Source: an uncultured Aquimarina sp.
GTDB taxonomy: Bacteria; Bacteroidota; Bacteroidia; Flavobacteriales; Flavobacteriaceae
Reading direction: 5' to 3'
Length of the DNA: 64,000 nucleotides
Assembly (NCBI GenBank): GCA_947496705.1
Contig: CANMDW010000002.1
Span: 496,001 to 560,000, forward strand
Part shown: piece after piece, positions 1 through 6,962 of the stretch
Layout: every line of letters starts with the position of its first letter
How positions within the stretch are numbered: the stretch's first letter is position 1
The notes under the pieces: generated by a model
What the model was told of the DNA's origin: nothing
The model's database searches: none
What the model saw: only the letters and a program-made list of their open reading frames with translations
Made by a program: the position numbers and the translations under genes

Positions 1-301
1 TTTTTCCGATACCGGCTAAGGCAAAAAACTCATAAGAATATGCAAAACCCGATGTTGCCACTGTATGTCGCTTTAAGAATTGATACGATGCCAAAGACAA
101 GCCACTTTCCACAGAAATATCACCATAATTAAGGGTTCCGAATCCAAAAGCTCCCAGTTTTAGCCATTGATTTTGGTTTCCCAGGGTGATTTCGGCTTTT
201 AAGAGGATACCACTATCTGCCTGTAACTGTTGAGAATATAGTGTAGAACAGCTTAAGGATATAAAAAAAGTGATCACTGTTCTTACGATGTTTTCTGGCA
301 T
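1..301 (-). CDS. Exported hypothetical protein, 3' part beyond window
   Basis: An open frame begins with ATG at 301 and runs without a stop off the left edge (100 codons visible). The N-terminus has a hydrophobic signal-like stretch (VITFFISLSC) ending near SQQ, so the product is probably exported. The visible mature part is rich in Gly, aromatic residues and alternating hydrophobics (LGAFGFGTLNYGD), which would suit a beta-barrel or surface beta-protein. The start lies 1 bp beyond the xerD stop, preceded by GGAGATA, a good ribosome-binding site, so it is probably co-transcribed with xerD. Family not recognised. Confidence 0.6.
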   Translation of the reverse strand, partial: MPENIVRTVITFFISLSCSTLYSQQLQADSGILLKAEITLGNQNQWLKLGAFGFGTLNYGDISVESGLSLASYQFLKRHTVATSGFAYSYEFFALAGIGK

Positions 302-302
302 A

Positions 303-1199
303 TTATCTCCTTGGATGAAAATTATGTATCACTTCGCTCAAATGGCTACGGTCGATGTGCATGTATATTTCTGTAGTCGTAATGCTTTCATGACCAAGCA
401 TTAATTGTATCGCTCTCAGATCGGCGCCATTTTCTAACAGATGGGTGGCAAAGGAGTGCCTGAAGGTGTGCGGACTTACATTTTTATGAATCCCCGCCTT
501 TGCTACCAATCGCTTTATAATGGTAAAAATCATGGCTCTGGTGAGCTGTTTTCCCCTTCGGTTTAAGAATAAAGTGTCTTCATGTCCTTTTTTAATATCG
601 ATATGATTACGTATTTCGTTTGCATAGATATTAATAAATTTCTGGGTAGCATCGCCGATAGGAACAAATCGCTGTTTGCTTCCTTTTCCGGTAACGCTTA
701 TATATCCTTCATCAAAAAAGAGGTTGGATAATTTTAAATCGATGAGTTCACTTACCCGTAAGCCGCAACCATACAGGGTTTCTATAATCGCCCGATTGCG
801 TTCCCCTTCGGGTGCCCCCAGGTCGATTTGAGCGATGATCTGATCAATTTCTTCTACAGAGAGGGTATCGGGGAGTTTTCTGCCTATTTTTGGCGATTCT
901 ATAAGGTCCATGGGGTTAGCCTCCCGGTAGTCTTCAAACACCAGATAGTTAAAAAAGCTTTTTAAGCCAGATATAATTCTGGATTGAGACCGGGCATTCA
1001 CCAGTTTTGCCGTTTCAAATATGAATTGTTGCAGGATTTCTTTTTCTATGGAAAGCGGGGAAGAGGCAATGTTACTTTCGTCAAGAAATTTGAGTAAACG
1101 TTCAATATCCAGCGTATAGTTAATAATAGAGTTTTCAGAAAGTCCTCTTTCTATACGCAGATAGTGTGCAAAGTCTTTTATAGCGTGGTCCCATTTCAT
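303..1199 (-). CDS. xerD: Site-specific tyrosine recombinase XerD
   Basis: With XerC this enzyme resolves chromosome dimers at dif, acting with FtsK at the septum. The 298-residue length is normal. Residues 1-90 form the SAM-like core-binding domain. The C-terminal catalytic domain shows all expected residues: Arg148 (GCGLRVSEL), Lys172 (GKGSK), His244 and Arg247 (HTFRHSF), His270 (LGHESI) and the nucleophile Tyr279 (EIYMH). Flavobacterial xerD commonly sits next to aroQ; here aroQ lies 4.4 kb away with surface-protein genes and decayed DNA between. The closely related XerC or an integrase is the alternative, but the context favours XerD. Confidence 0.93.
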   Translation of the reverse strand: MKWDHAIKDFAHYLRIERGLSENSIINYTLDIERLLKFLDESNIASSPLSIEKEILQQFIFETAKLVNARSQSRIISGLKSFFNYLVFEDYREANPMDLIESPKIGRKLPDTLSVEEIDQIIAQIDLGAPEGERNRAIIETLYGCGLRVSELIDLKLSNLFFDEGYISVTGKGSKQRFVPIGDATQKFINIYANEIRNHIDIKKGHEDTLFLNRRGKQLTRAMIFTIIKRLVAKAGIHKNVSPHTFRHSFATHLLENGADLRAIQLMLGHESITTTEIYMHIDRSHLSEVIHNFHPRR

Positions 1200-1222
1200 A
1201 GAGTCTAAGATATAAAAGAAAA

Positions 1223-1246
1223 ACCATCCCGCTTATACGGGATGGT
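1223..1246 (-). terminator. Rho-independent terminator of the barrel gene
   Basis: A 9-bp perfect stem (1223-1231 with 1238-1246) and a 6-base loop are followed, reading the minus strand, by a T-rich run. It separates the barrel gene at 1273-1803 from xerD. Confidence 0.8.
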
Positions 1247-1272
1247 CTTATATATTGATTGGTATTTCTTTC

Positions 1273-1803
1273 TTAGAAATGTAATGCGAATCCGATGTTG
1301 AACTGAAGGTTGTCTTCAGCATCTGCATCGTCATTCATAGTCAGGTTGTAACGTAAACCAGGCTCAATACTTACATTGTTTCCAATAAACCATGCATAAC
1401 CAGCTTGAATCCCTACATAAGAACGATTCTCATCAGCATCTTCTTCACTTTCACCCACGTAACTAAGTTCTACAGGGATTTTGTCAATGATATAATACTT
1501 CGCTCCGATTTTGTAAATGAAAGTAGATGTATCGCCTTCTAAACTACTGTCAGCATATCCCAATCCAGCTTTAACAGCCAAATTATCCATTACAAAGTAA
1601 CCACCTTCTAAACCAATACCCCAGAAAGTTTCTCCATCTCTGGAAGTCAACCCGAAAGCAGTATTTCCATTACCAACACCTCCAAAACCGGTATTCGCTT
1701 CGATTAACCATTTCCCTTTTGCAATTTGGTCTGCACCGCCATCCTGTGCATTTGCAAACGTAAAAGCCACTACTGCCAAGGCAGTTAACATTAGTTTTTT
1801 CAT
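1273..1803 (-). CDS. Outer-membrane beta-barrel protein (OmpW/porin-like)
   Basis: A 176-residue exported protein. Residues 1-19 are a Sec signal peptide (MKKLMLTALAVVAFTFANAQ, cleaved after ANA). The rest alternates polar and hydrophobic residues in short strands (GLEGGYFVMDNLAVKAGLGYA, VGIQAGYAWFIGNNVSIEPG) and ends in Phe (FNIGFALHF), the signature recognised by the BAM machinery. This matches the OMP_b-brl barrel superfamily, probably eight strands. Substrate or partner cannot be told. It is monocistronic, with its own terminator downstream. Confidence 0.8.
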   Translation of the reverse strand: MKKLMLTALAVVAFTFANAQDGGADQIAKGKWLIEANTGFGGVGNGNTAFGLTSRDGETFWGIGLEGGYFVMDNLAVKAGLGYADSSLEGDTSTFIYKIGAKYYIIDKIPVELSYVGESEEDADENRSYVGIQAGYAWFIGNNVSIEPGLRYNLTMNDDADAEDNLQFNIGFALHF

Positions 1804-2254
1804 AATAATTGTTTGTTTAAAGTTTGGGCTAAACTATAGAATTCACTCGTATAAAATGTTAAAAAAAACTAAAAATTTAGTAGTTCATCGATATTTAACA
1901 ACCAATTAACGGTTTATTCTGCTGTAATACAATAAGATACCTATGGTATAACAGCAAAAATTTGTTTTAAATCAATCGGTAAAAGATAAAAATAAAACTA
2001 TTCCACACCAAAAAGTACCGAGGTTTGAAACAAAGGTTATGAATGAAATTCTTATTCAGGTATAGTATTATTGTCCTTATCAAGATCATCTGGTTTTCAT
2101 ACTGACAAGGTATTATGGTTTTAGCATTTTTCTATAGAGGTAGAACCTGAACAAAACCTAACAATTTTTACATTTTTATAACATTCTAGGTAAGGTTTTA
2201 ACTAAAATAAAAATGTTATAATACTGAATAACAAATATTTAAATGCTAACCATA
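1804..2254. other. Intergenic region, no gene seen
   Basis: AT-rich DNA between divergent genes. It must hold the promoter of the minus-strand barrel gene, but I found no exact TAnnTTTG box. No ORF of interest. Confidence 0.5.
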
Positions 2255-2283
2255 GTTAATTGATGGTTAATTAATAGTTAATT
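2255..2283 (+). promoter_or_regulatory. Three direct repeats GTTAATT at 11-bp spacing
   Basis: Identical 7-mers at 2255-2261, 2266-2272 and 2277-2283, exactly one helical turn apart and ending 11 bp before the TTG of the candidate promoter. The 7+4 geometry is that of OmpR/PhoB-type response-regulator boxes. The role is inferred; the local AT-richness makes part of the match easier by chance. Confidence 0.45.
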
Positions 2284-2294
2284 GGCATTATGAG

Positions 2295-2326
2295 TTGTTC
2301 AATATTAATAGCCTCTTGTAATTTTA
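2295..2326 (+). promoter_or_regulatory. Candidate promoter of lipoprotein gene
   Basis: TTG at 2295-2297, a 21-bp spacer and TAATTTTA at 2319-2326 (one mismatch to TAnnTTTG), 30 bp before the ATG at 2356. Confidence 0.4.
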
Positions 2327-2355
2327 GGTTATAACATATTTTAAACCAATTTATT

Positions 2356-3885
2356 ATGAAAAATTTATTCAAGAATTCACTCTTTGTATTAGTTGTTTTT
2401 TTGATGCTTACATCTTGTGAAAAAGAGACCATCGCTCCAGAAAACCAGACAATAGAAGAATCATTGATCGTTTATGATCATGTTGGTTCACTAAAAAAAG
2501 ATTTTGCTCAAGCTTTAGTAGGAGCTATGAATGAAAGTGTTGCTTTACGTGCTTTTTTAAAACAGGAGGCACTAAAGATGTTCAATAGGGACTATGAAAT
2601 TTTATATCATTTAGTAAAAGACGAAATGTTATCAGATGGATTAACAGTAAAAGAGTTGTTAACCAAACATTTCGAAAATGATTCACGATTACTTGAATTA
2701 GAATCTACTATACCACTTTTAACTATTCTTGTACCTGATTTACCTGAAAATTCATTTTCGGCAAAAATATGGGAGCCTGAGCAGCAAATCCCTGAGGTAG
2801 CCATTCAATTGATGAACTCTAATCAGGTGCCGGTTATTAATGTTAAAGGAGAAGAATATTTATGGGATAATACACATATACCTGGTTTTCCCATTTTGGT
2901 CATACGCGAAAATGAAAGAATAGTAGTAGATAATGGAGAAAATATGAAAAGTCTAGGTGTAACAGGTGCCAAAATTAAAACCAAAGATGGTTTGATCTTT
3001 CAATTTTTGGATGATACTTTTAATGGAACAAATAATGAAAAACAGGAAAAGAGAGTTACTTTTAAGTTGGATCAAACAGTTATAGACGCTTACAACATTT
3101 ATAAAAATGCAGATGGTTGGCAAAGAGACTACATATATTATAATCTTACCCCAACCAATACAAAAGATCAATTTTCTTATGATTTTCAGGAGCATGTTAC
3201 AATGTTTAGAATGAATGGTGATGCACAGAATGCTTATCAAAAAATATCAGATCAATCAGGTGATCCTACTTATTATAATCAGAGACCTTCAGGAAATAGT
3301 ACTGGTTGGACAGGTGGTTTTTATGAATTTAAAGTCAGAGTCCTATTGAACGCAAAAAATGGTATAGGTTCTGAAATTATTACATATTTTTCTCTAAGAC
3401 CGGAAGAACTTTTTGAATTAACTTATAGAGAGATCAAAATTGGCCCTCTTCTATACATATATATGTTTGAGTCTATTGATCATAAAACTGCCCTTTTAAA
3501 CTTACCCATTTTCAATTGGGATTTAAACCAATATGCATCTTCTGTTAAAGTTGAAATAGAAGAAGTAGATCTCACAATAACAACAACAATTACGGATACT
3601 AGATCTGTTAAATTTGCTAACAATTTTAACATTGATCCTACAGATGGGATATTAAAAAAAATAGGCTTAAAATTTGGATCAACTTTAGAAACTAATACTT
3701 CACAAACCATTCAGCGCACTTTTACACAGGGCAATGATGCCTTGGGTAGTTTGATCATTAATTTTGCTGATGATGTGGTTATAAGAGAAAATGTTATTCT
3801 TGGTATAACTTTTCATTATACCAGAGAATATTCTACTGGGTGGTATCTTTTGAGTTTTGAGCCTATAAGAGTACAAGGTCCTTAA
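2356..3885 (+). CDS. Large lipoprotein of unknown function
   Basis: A 509-residue protein with a lipoprotein signal: hydrophobic residues 8-19, then LTSC with the lipidated Cys at about 21. Residues 45-110 are helical and charged (SLKKDFAQALVGAMNESVALRAF); the remainder is beta-rich and aromatic, including a WTGGFYEFKVRVLL segment. The N-terminal helical part faintly recalls the DUF3103 family of bacterial lipoproteins, from memory only. Likely tethered to the periplasmic or outer surface. It is flanked by a putative regulator-controlled promoter and a terminator, hence monocistronic. Codon use is more AT-rich than in neighbours, a possible sign of transfer. Confidence 0.7.
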   Translation: MKNLFKNSLFVLVVFLMLTSCEKETIAPENQTIEESLIVYDHVGSLKKDFAQALVGAMNESVALRAFLKQEALKMFNRDYEILYHLVKDEMLSDGLTVKELLTKHFENDSRLLELESTIPLLTILVPDLPENSFSAKIWEPEQQIPEVAIQLMNSNQVPVINVKGEEYLWDNTHIPGFPILVIRENERIVVDNGENMKSLGVTGAKIKTKDGLIFQFLDDTFNGTNNEKQEKRVTFKLDQTVIDAYNIYKNADGWQRDYIYYNLTPTNTKDQFSYDFQEHVTMFRMNGDAQNAYQKISDQSGDPTYYNQRPSGNSTGWTGGFYEFKVRVLLNAKNGIGSEIITYFSLRPEELFELTYREIKIGPLLYIYMFESIDHKTALLNLPIFNWDLNQYASSVKVEIEEVDLTITTTITDTRSVKFANNFNIDPTDGILKKIGLKFGSTLETNTSQTIQRTFTQGNDALGSLIINFADDVVIRENVILGITFHYTREYSTGWYLLSFEPIRVQGP

Positions 3886-3968
3886 AATTTTTTAATTAGT
3901 TATCTAAAAAGTTGTTATTCAGCATTTAGAATATTTATTAAAGACCTTATAATCAATATAATTCATTA

Positions 3969-4003
3969 AAACATCTTAAGTTTTTGATTTAAGATGTTTT
4001 TTT
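3969..4003 (+). terminator. Rho-independent terminator
   Basis: Stem ACATCTTAA (3971-3979) with TTAAGATGT (3989-3997), extendable by A-T pairs, followed by a T run. It ends the transcript of the lipoprotein gene. Confidence 0.8.
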
Positions 4004-4382
4004 ATTGTTGGAAGTAACTATTTTAAAAAATAAAACTACTTTTGGGTAGATATACGTCCAGAGCTTTTGCCGTTGTGGTATAGATTTGCCTTTTGGCCCC
4101 CTTAGCTGAATTTGTTCTCAGAACAACTCATCACTTTTTGTATCCTACCCGATAGCCTATTCTATGCATAAAAACTACTTGAGTACTGTATCATTTGATC
4201 AAGAGCAAAAAAAAATTACTCTTGAGTATCTGAAGCAAACTACTTGAGCACATGAACGCATCCCGGGTTCAATTGATAAACAGTACAAAAACAACAAAAT
4301 AAATCAATAAGTATACCCACATATATGATCAATAACCAGGCCATGCTCATTTTAGACTTTATAAATATATGCAGCTGCGTAG
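4004..4382. other. Gene-poor decayed DNA
   Basis: No plausible gene. It contains short recurring fragments related to ACTACTTGAGT (near 4032, 4174, 4214 and 4240; also near 4660 and 4752), and at 4139-4156 an inverted near-match of the end of the barrel remnant downstream (TATCCTACCCGATAG). It looks like remains of duplicated barrel genes and their flanks. Confidence 0.4.
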
Positions 4383-4475
4383 TGTAGATTTGCTAATATT
4401 AATGAAGAAGAAGATGAGCAAGATTTTAAAGCCAAAAATAGTGTAATACAACTATCGGTAGGATACAAGTTCTAA
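4383..4475 (+). pseudogene. Remnant of a barrel protein C-terminus
   Basis: The frame ending at the TAA 4473-4475 reads ...ANINEEE... then NSVIQLSVGYKF. This is closely similar to the C-terminus of the intact barrel gene downstream (DINNID...NSIAQLSVGYLF). Upstream of 4383 this frame hits stops (4380, 4362), and the likely continuation (YMQLRSVDL) is in another frame. A truncated, frameshifted paralogue of the gene at 4902. Confidence 0.7.
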
Positions 4476-4570
4476 GCATAGCTTAGTATAGAAGTGATGC
4501 ACCCGAGAGTGTTTCTGCCAAAAACAGTAAGGATAATAAAATATCCTTTAGGGCTGGGGTCAAAAAGAAA

Positions 4571-4655
4571 ATACAGAAAATTCCATTATTTACCCTTAGC
4601 TCTACCTGGCTGGTAGACAGGCCTAAAGGGAATAACGGAATTTTCTATAATTTAA
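4571..4655. repeat. Long imperfect palindrome with dispersed-repeat core
   Basis: Left arm from about 4577 (AGAAAATTCC...) pairs imperfectly with the right arm ending about 4646 (...GGAATTTTCT). The central part, CTACCTGGCTGGTAGAC, resembles the core of the repeats at 18809 and 24873 (CTACCTGGATTGGCAGAC). Confidence 0.5.
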
Positions 4656-4712
4656 AAGATTACTTGAGTGATTGCACATACAGATTAATTTTTTACTTTT
4701 ATCACAAAAAAA

Positions 4713-4744
4713 GGCAATACTGCGACGCAGTATTGCCTTTTTTT
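4713..4744 (+). terminator. Strong bidirectional terminator hairpin
   Basis: A 12-bp perfect stem GGCAATACTGCG (4713-4724) with CGCAGTATTGCC (4726-4737), flanked by an A run on the left and a T run on the right. No intact gene ends here, so it probably belonged to the decayed barrel gene. Confidence 0.75.
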
Positions 4745-4810
4745 GTAAAAATAAAACTACTTTTGAGTAGTTATAAATTTATCACACACTGTATAAATCC
4801 CTCATTCCTG

Positions 4811-4888
4811 TTTCTCCCCAAGGGAGAAATGATATAGTGAATGAAGTGTGGTAATTTTTTAAATTTCATTGTGCTCAAGATGAGCACA
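4811..4888 (+). promoter_or_regulatory. Two short palindromes in leader region of barrel gene
   Basis: TTTCTCCC/GGGAGAAA (4811-4818, 4822-4829) and TGTGCTCA/TGAGCACA (4870-4877, 4881-4888) lie just before the start at 4902. They could be operators or leader hairpins. The role is unknown. Confidence 0.35.
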
Positions 4889-4901
4889 TTATATAAGCAA
4901 T

Positions 4902-5522
4902 ATGAAAAAAGTTATTTCAATACTATTACTTCTGAATATTCTGGTAATATCGGCCCAGGAGGAAGGAGATCCCCTATATACCCGTGCGGGTTTTAAAGCA
5001 GGACTTAATTATGCCAATGTTACCGGTGATCTCGAAGATACCGATGCCAGAGTGCGTATGCACCTGGGGGCAGTTATAGAATTTCCTGTAACGCAGCGGT
5101 TCTATATACAGGCCGAAGTGTTATACTCGGCCCAGGGATATACCATCGATGAAGCCGGGGTGGAGAATGAGATCAGTTTAAATTATCTGGCCTTACCCAT
5201 TATTGGTAAATACTATGTTACTCCCCGTTTTAGCCTTGAAACAGGTCTTCGACTGGCAAATCTGGCAAGTGTATCAGGATCTGCCGAAGATACCCCGGAT
5301 GATATTTTTGATTCTTTTAATGCCTTTGACTTTGGATGGATAGCCGGTGCAGGATATAAAGCCGAAAGCGGGTTATTTTTTCAATTGCATTATAATTTTG
5401 GCCTCAGTGATATTAATAATATAGATGGGTCAGACATTACGATCAATAATTCTATAGCACAACTATCGGTTGGGTATCTGTTTAAAACTAAAAATAATCG
5501 CAGACAAAACGACGGTCAATAA
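4902..5522 (+). CDS. Outer-membrane beta-barrel protein, PorT family
   Basis: A 206-residue exported protein with a signal peptide at residues 1-18 (ISILLLLNILVISAQ). The body matches the PorT/OMP_b-brl_2 pattern: an opening GFKAGLNYANVTGD, strands with alternating hydrophobics (FYIQAEVLYSAQGY, KYYVTPRFSLETGL), a conserved GAGYK segment and the closing LSVGYLF. It then has an unusual charged tail (KTKNNRRQNDGQ) after the last strand, where such proteins normally end in Phe. Function is unknown. It has a decayed paralogue directly upstream. Confidence 0.8.
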   Translation: MKKVISILLLLNILVISAQEEGDPLYTRAGFKAGLNYANVTGDLEDTDARVRMHLGAVIEFPVTQRFYIQAEVLYSAQGYTIDEAGVENEISLNYLALPIIGKYYVTPRFSLETGLRLANLASVSGSAEDTPDDIFDSFNAFDFGWIAGAGYKAESGLFFQLHYNFGLSDINNIDGSDITINNSIAQLSVGYLFKTKNNRRQNDGQ

Positions 5523-5626
5523 AAGATCCTTGGCGGTTTATAAAAGAAAATGCATACCGGTATAATAACGGATATGCAGTTAAAAAAATATTGATTTTTG
5601 AATTTTAGTATATAACAACCAACAGC

Positions 5627-6046
5627 ATGAAGCTACTTATAATCAATGGCCCCAACCTGAATCTTCTTGGTAAGAGAGAACCCGGGATCTATGGAAATCA
5701 GACTTTTGAGGATTTCTTTGCCACATTACAAGCTCGATTTTCAGATATAGATTTGTCATATTACCAATCGAATATAGAGGGGGAGTTGATCACCAAACTA
5801 CAAGAAGCCGATGATGTCTATGATGGGGTGGTTCTTAATGCCGGGGCATATACGCATACCTCTATTGGCATTGGTGATGCCATAAAAGCAGTTGCGGTTC
5901 CTGTTGTAGAAGTACATATTTCTAATACCTTTGGAAGGGAAGAATTTCGGCATCAATCCTATATCTCGCCACATGCCAAAGGGGTAATTCTTGGTTTTGG
6001 GGTGCAAAGTTATATATTGGCTGTACAAAGTTTTTTGACCATGTAG
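5627..6046 (+). CDS. aroQ: 3-dehydroquinate dehydratase, type II
   Basis: This enzyme catalyses dehydration of 3-dehydroquinate to 3-dehydroshikimate, step three of the shikimate pathway, in the cytoplasm as a dodecamer. The 139-residue length is typical. Visible features are the N-terminal INGPNLNLLGKREP with Arg17, the catalytic Tyr22 (GIYG), Glu52 (SNIEGELI), Asn71, Tyr75 and His77 (LNAGAYTHTS), the VEVHISN motif with His97, and Arg108. A perfect hairpin terminator follows. An internally deleted relic of the same gene lies at 6806-6892. Confidence 0.95.
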   Translation: MKLLIINGPNLNLLGKREPGIYGNQTFEDFFATLQARFSDIDLSYYQSNIEGELITKLQEADDVYDGVVLNAGAYTHTSIGIGDAIKAVAVPVVEVHISNTFGREEFRHQSYISPHAKGVILGFGVQSYILAVQSFLTM

Positions 6047-6057
6047 AATGTATATAA

Positions 6058-6090
6058 AGACCCCAAAGGTTTCTAAAACCTTTGGGGTCT
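6058..6090 (+). terminator. aroQ terminator / RAYT-associated hairpin 1
   Basis: A 15-bp perfect stem (6058-6072 with 6076-6090, AGACCCCAAAGGTTT arm) with loop CTA. It is almost identical to the hairpins at 6758 and 6906, which flank the RAYT gene and the aroQ relic. Confidence 0.8.
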
Positions 6091-6110
6091 GATGTTCTTT
6101 AAATTTTTTT

Positions 6111-6118
6111 TAAATTTG
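6111..6118 (+). promoter_or_regulatory. Promoter -7 box of the RAYT gene
   Basis: TAAATTTG is an exact match to TAnnTTTG, 52 bp before the TTG start. A clear TTTG at -33 is lacking (TCTG at 6088-6091 has the right 19-bp spacing). Confidence 0.45.
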
Positions 6119-6169
6119 CAGTACGCATATAGACACCAAAGGCTTTGGATACTGAAATAAACAACACTT

Positions 6170-6739
6170 TTGAAATACGAAATATTAGAATCTGGTCATT
6201 ATTATCATATTTATAATCAAGGTAATAATAAAGAGGAGCTTTTTATTGAGGAGAAAAATTATTCATATTTTTTAAGCTTGCTGAAAAAATATATTGTTCC
6301 TATTGCTGAAATATATTGTTACTGTCTACTTCCAAATCATTTTCATTTGCTGATTAGAACAAATGATGACATAGAAAACCCTTTGATATCTCAGGCGTTT
6401 TCAAATCTCTTTAATGCCTATTCAAAAGCGATTAACAAAGCGTATCAACGATCGGGGAGTTTATTCAAAAGAAAATTTTCAAGAATAAAAGTAAAAGATG
6501 AAATCTATTTGAAGAATCTGGTGCTTTATATTCATACTAACTCCCAACATCATAAAATAGCAAATAATTTTAACGCGTATCCCCATTCCTCATTCATGGC
6601 ATATATGTCAGATAAAAAGACTGATATCAGTAAGGAATACATACTTGAATTATTTGCCGGTAAAGAAAATTTTGAATGTGCTCATTTTGCAAAGGCTGAT
6701 ATGCTTTTACAACAATTGCAAGAATTTACCCTAGAATAA
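6170..6739 (+). CDS. REP-associated tyrosine transposase (RAYT, Y1 transposase)
   Basis: A 189-residue IS200/TnpA-like single-strand transposase. Residues 5-20 hold the opening HYYHIYNQGNN, and the HUH metal-binding motif is HFH in LLPNHFHLLI (about residues 55-64). The candidate catalytic Tyr lies in the helix NAYSKAINKAYQRSGSLF, followed by the basic KRKFSRIKVK. RAYTs act on REP hairpins; here near-perfect hairpins lie on both sides (6058-6090, 6758-6790) and a third at 6906-6938. The start is TTG; no nearer ATG keeps the motif. The gene appears intact and probably domesticated rather than a classical IS, since no ISs ends are seen. Confidence 0.85.
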   Translation: MKYEILESGHYYHIYNQGNNKEELFIEEKNYSYFLSLLKKYIVPIAEIYCYCLLPNHFHLLIRTNDDIENPLISQAFSNLFNAYSKAINKAYQRSGSLFKRKFSRIKVKDEIYLKNLVLYIHTNSQHHKIANNFNAYPHSSFMAYMSDKKTDISKEYILELFAGKENFECAHFAKADMLLQQLQEFTLE

Positions 6740-6757
6740 TGATGTTAAAAAAATAAT

Positions 6758-6790
6758 AGACCCCAAAGGTTTTCAAAACCTTTGGGGTCT
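6758..6790 (+). terminator. RAYT-associated hairpin 2
   Basis: A 16-bp perfect inverted repeat (6758-6773 with 6775-6790) with the same arm as the aroQ hairpin. It can serve as terminator for the RAYT gene and as REP-like substrate. Confidence 0.75.
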
Positions 6791-6805
6791 CAATGTTCAA
6801 AAAAA

Positions 6806-6892
6806 ATGAAGTTACTTATCATCTACAGAGATCGTTCTTATTTTTAGTATCAAAATTATATCTTGGTGATACAAAGTTTTTTGACCATGTAA
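6806..6892 (+). pseudogene. Internally deleted relic of aroQ
   Basis: It begins ATGAAGTTACTTATCATC, matching the aroQ start (encoding MKLLII), then jumps to DNA matching the last ~50 bp of aroQ (ACAAAGTTTTTTGACCATGTA is shared) and runs on into the same downstream hairpin. About 340 bp of the gene is missing and the frame is broken. Confidence 0.75.
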
Positions 6893-6905
6893 GAATGTAT
6901 ATAAA

Positions 6906-6938
6906 AGACGCCAAGGGTTTTGAAAACCCCTGGGGTCT
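6906..6938 (+). repeat. RAYT-associated hairpin 3 (diverged)
   Basis: Imperfect inverted repeat, 6906-6921 with 6923-6938, a diverged copy of the aroQ terminator hairpin that follows the aroQ relic. It may also serve as terminator between the convergent relic and lpdA. Confidence 0.65.
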
Positions 6939-6962
6939 GATTCTTTCAAATATTATATAGTT

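Noticed and set aside
3480..3710. Antisense ORF in the large lipoprotein gene
   Set aside because: No start context or motif; lies within a continuous signal-peptide-bearing gene on the other strand.
6170..6739. Complete IS200-type insertion sequence
   Set aside because: The flanking hairpins are shared with the aroQ terminator and there is no second ORF or typical end; RAYT features fit better.
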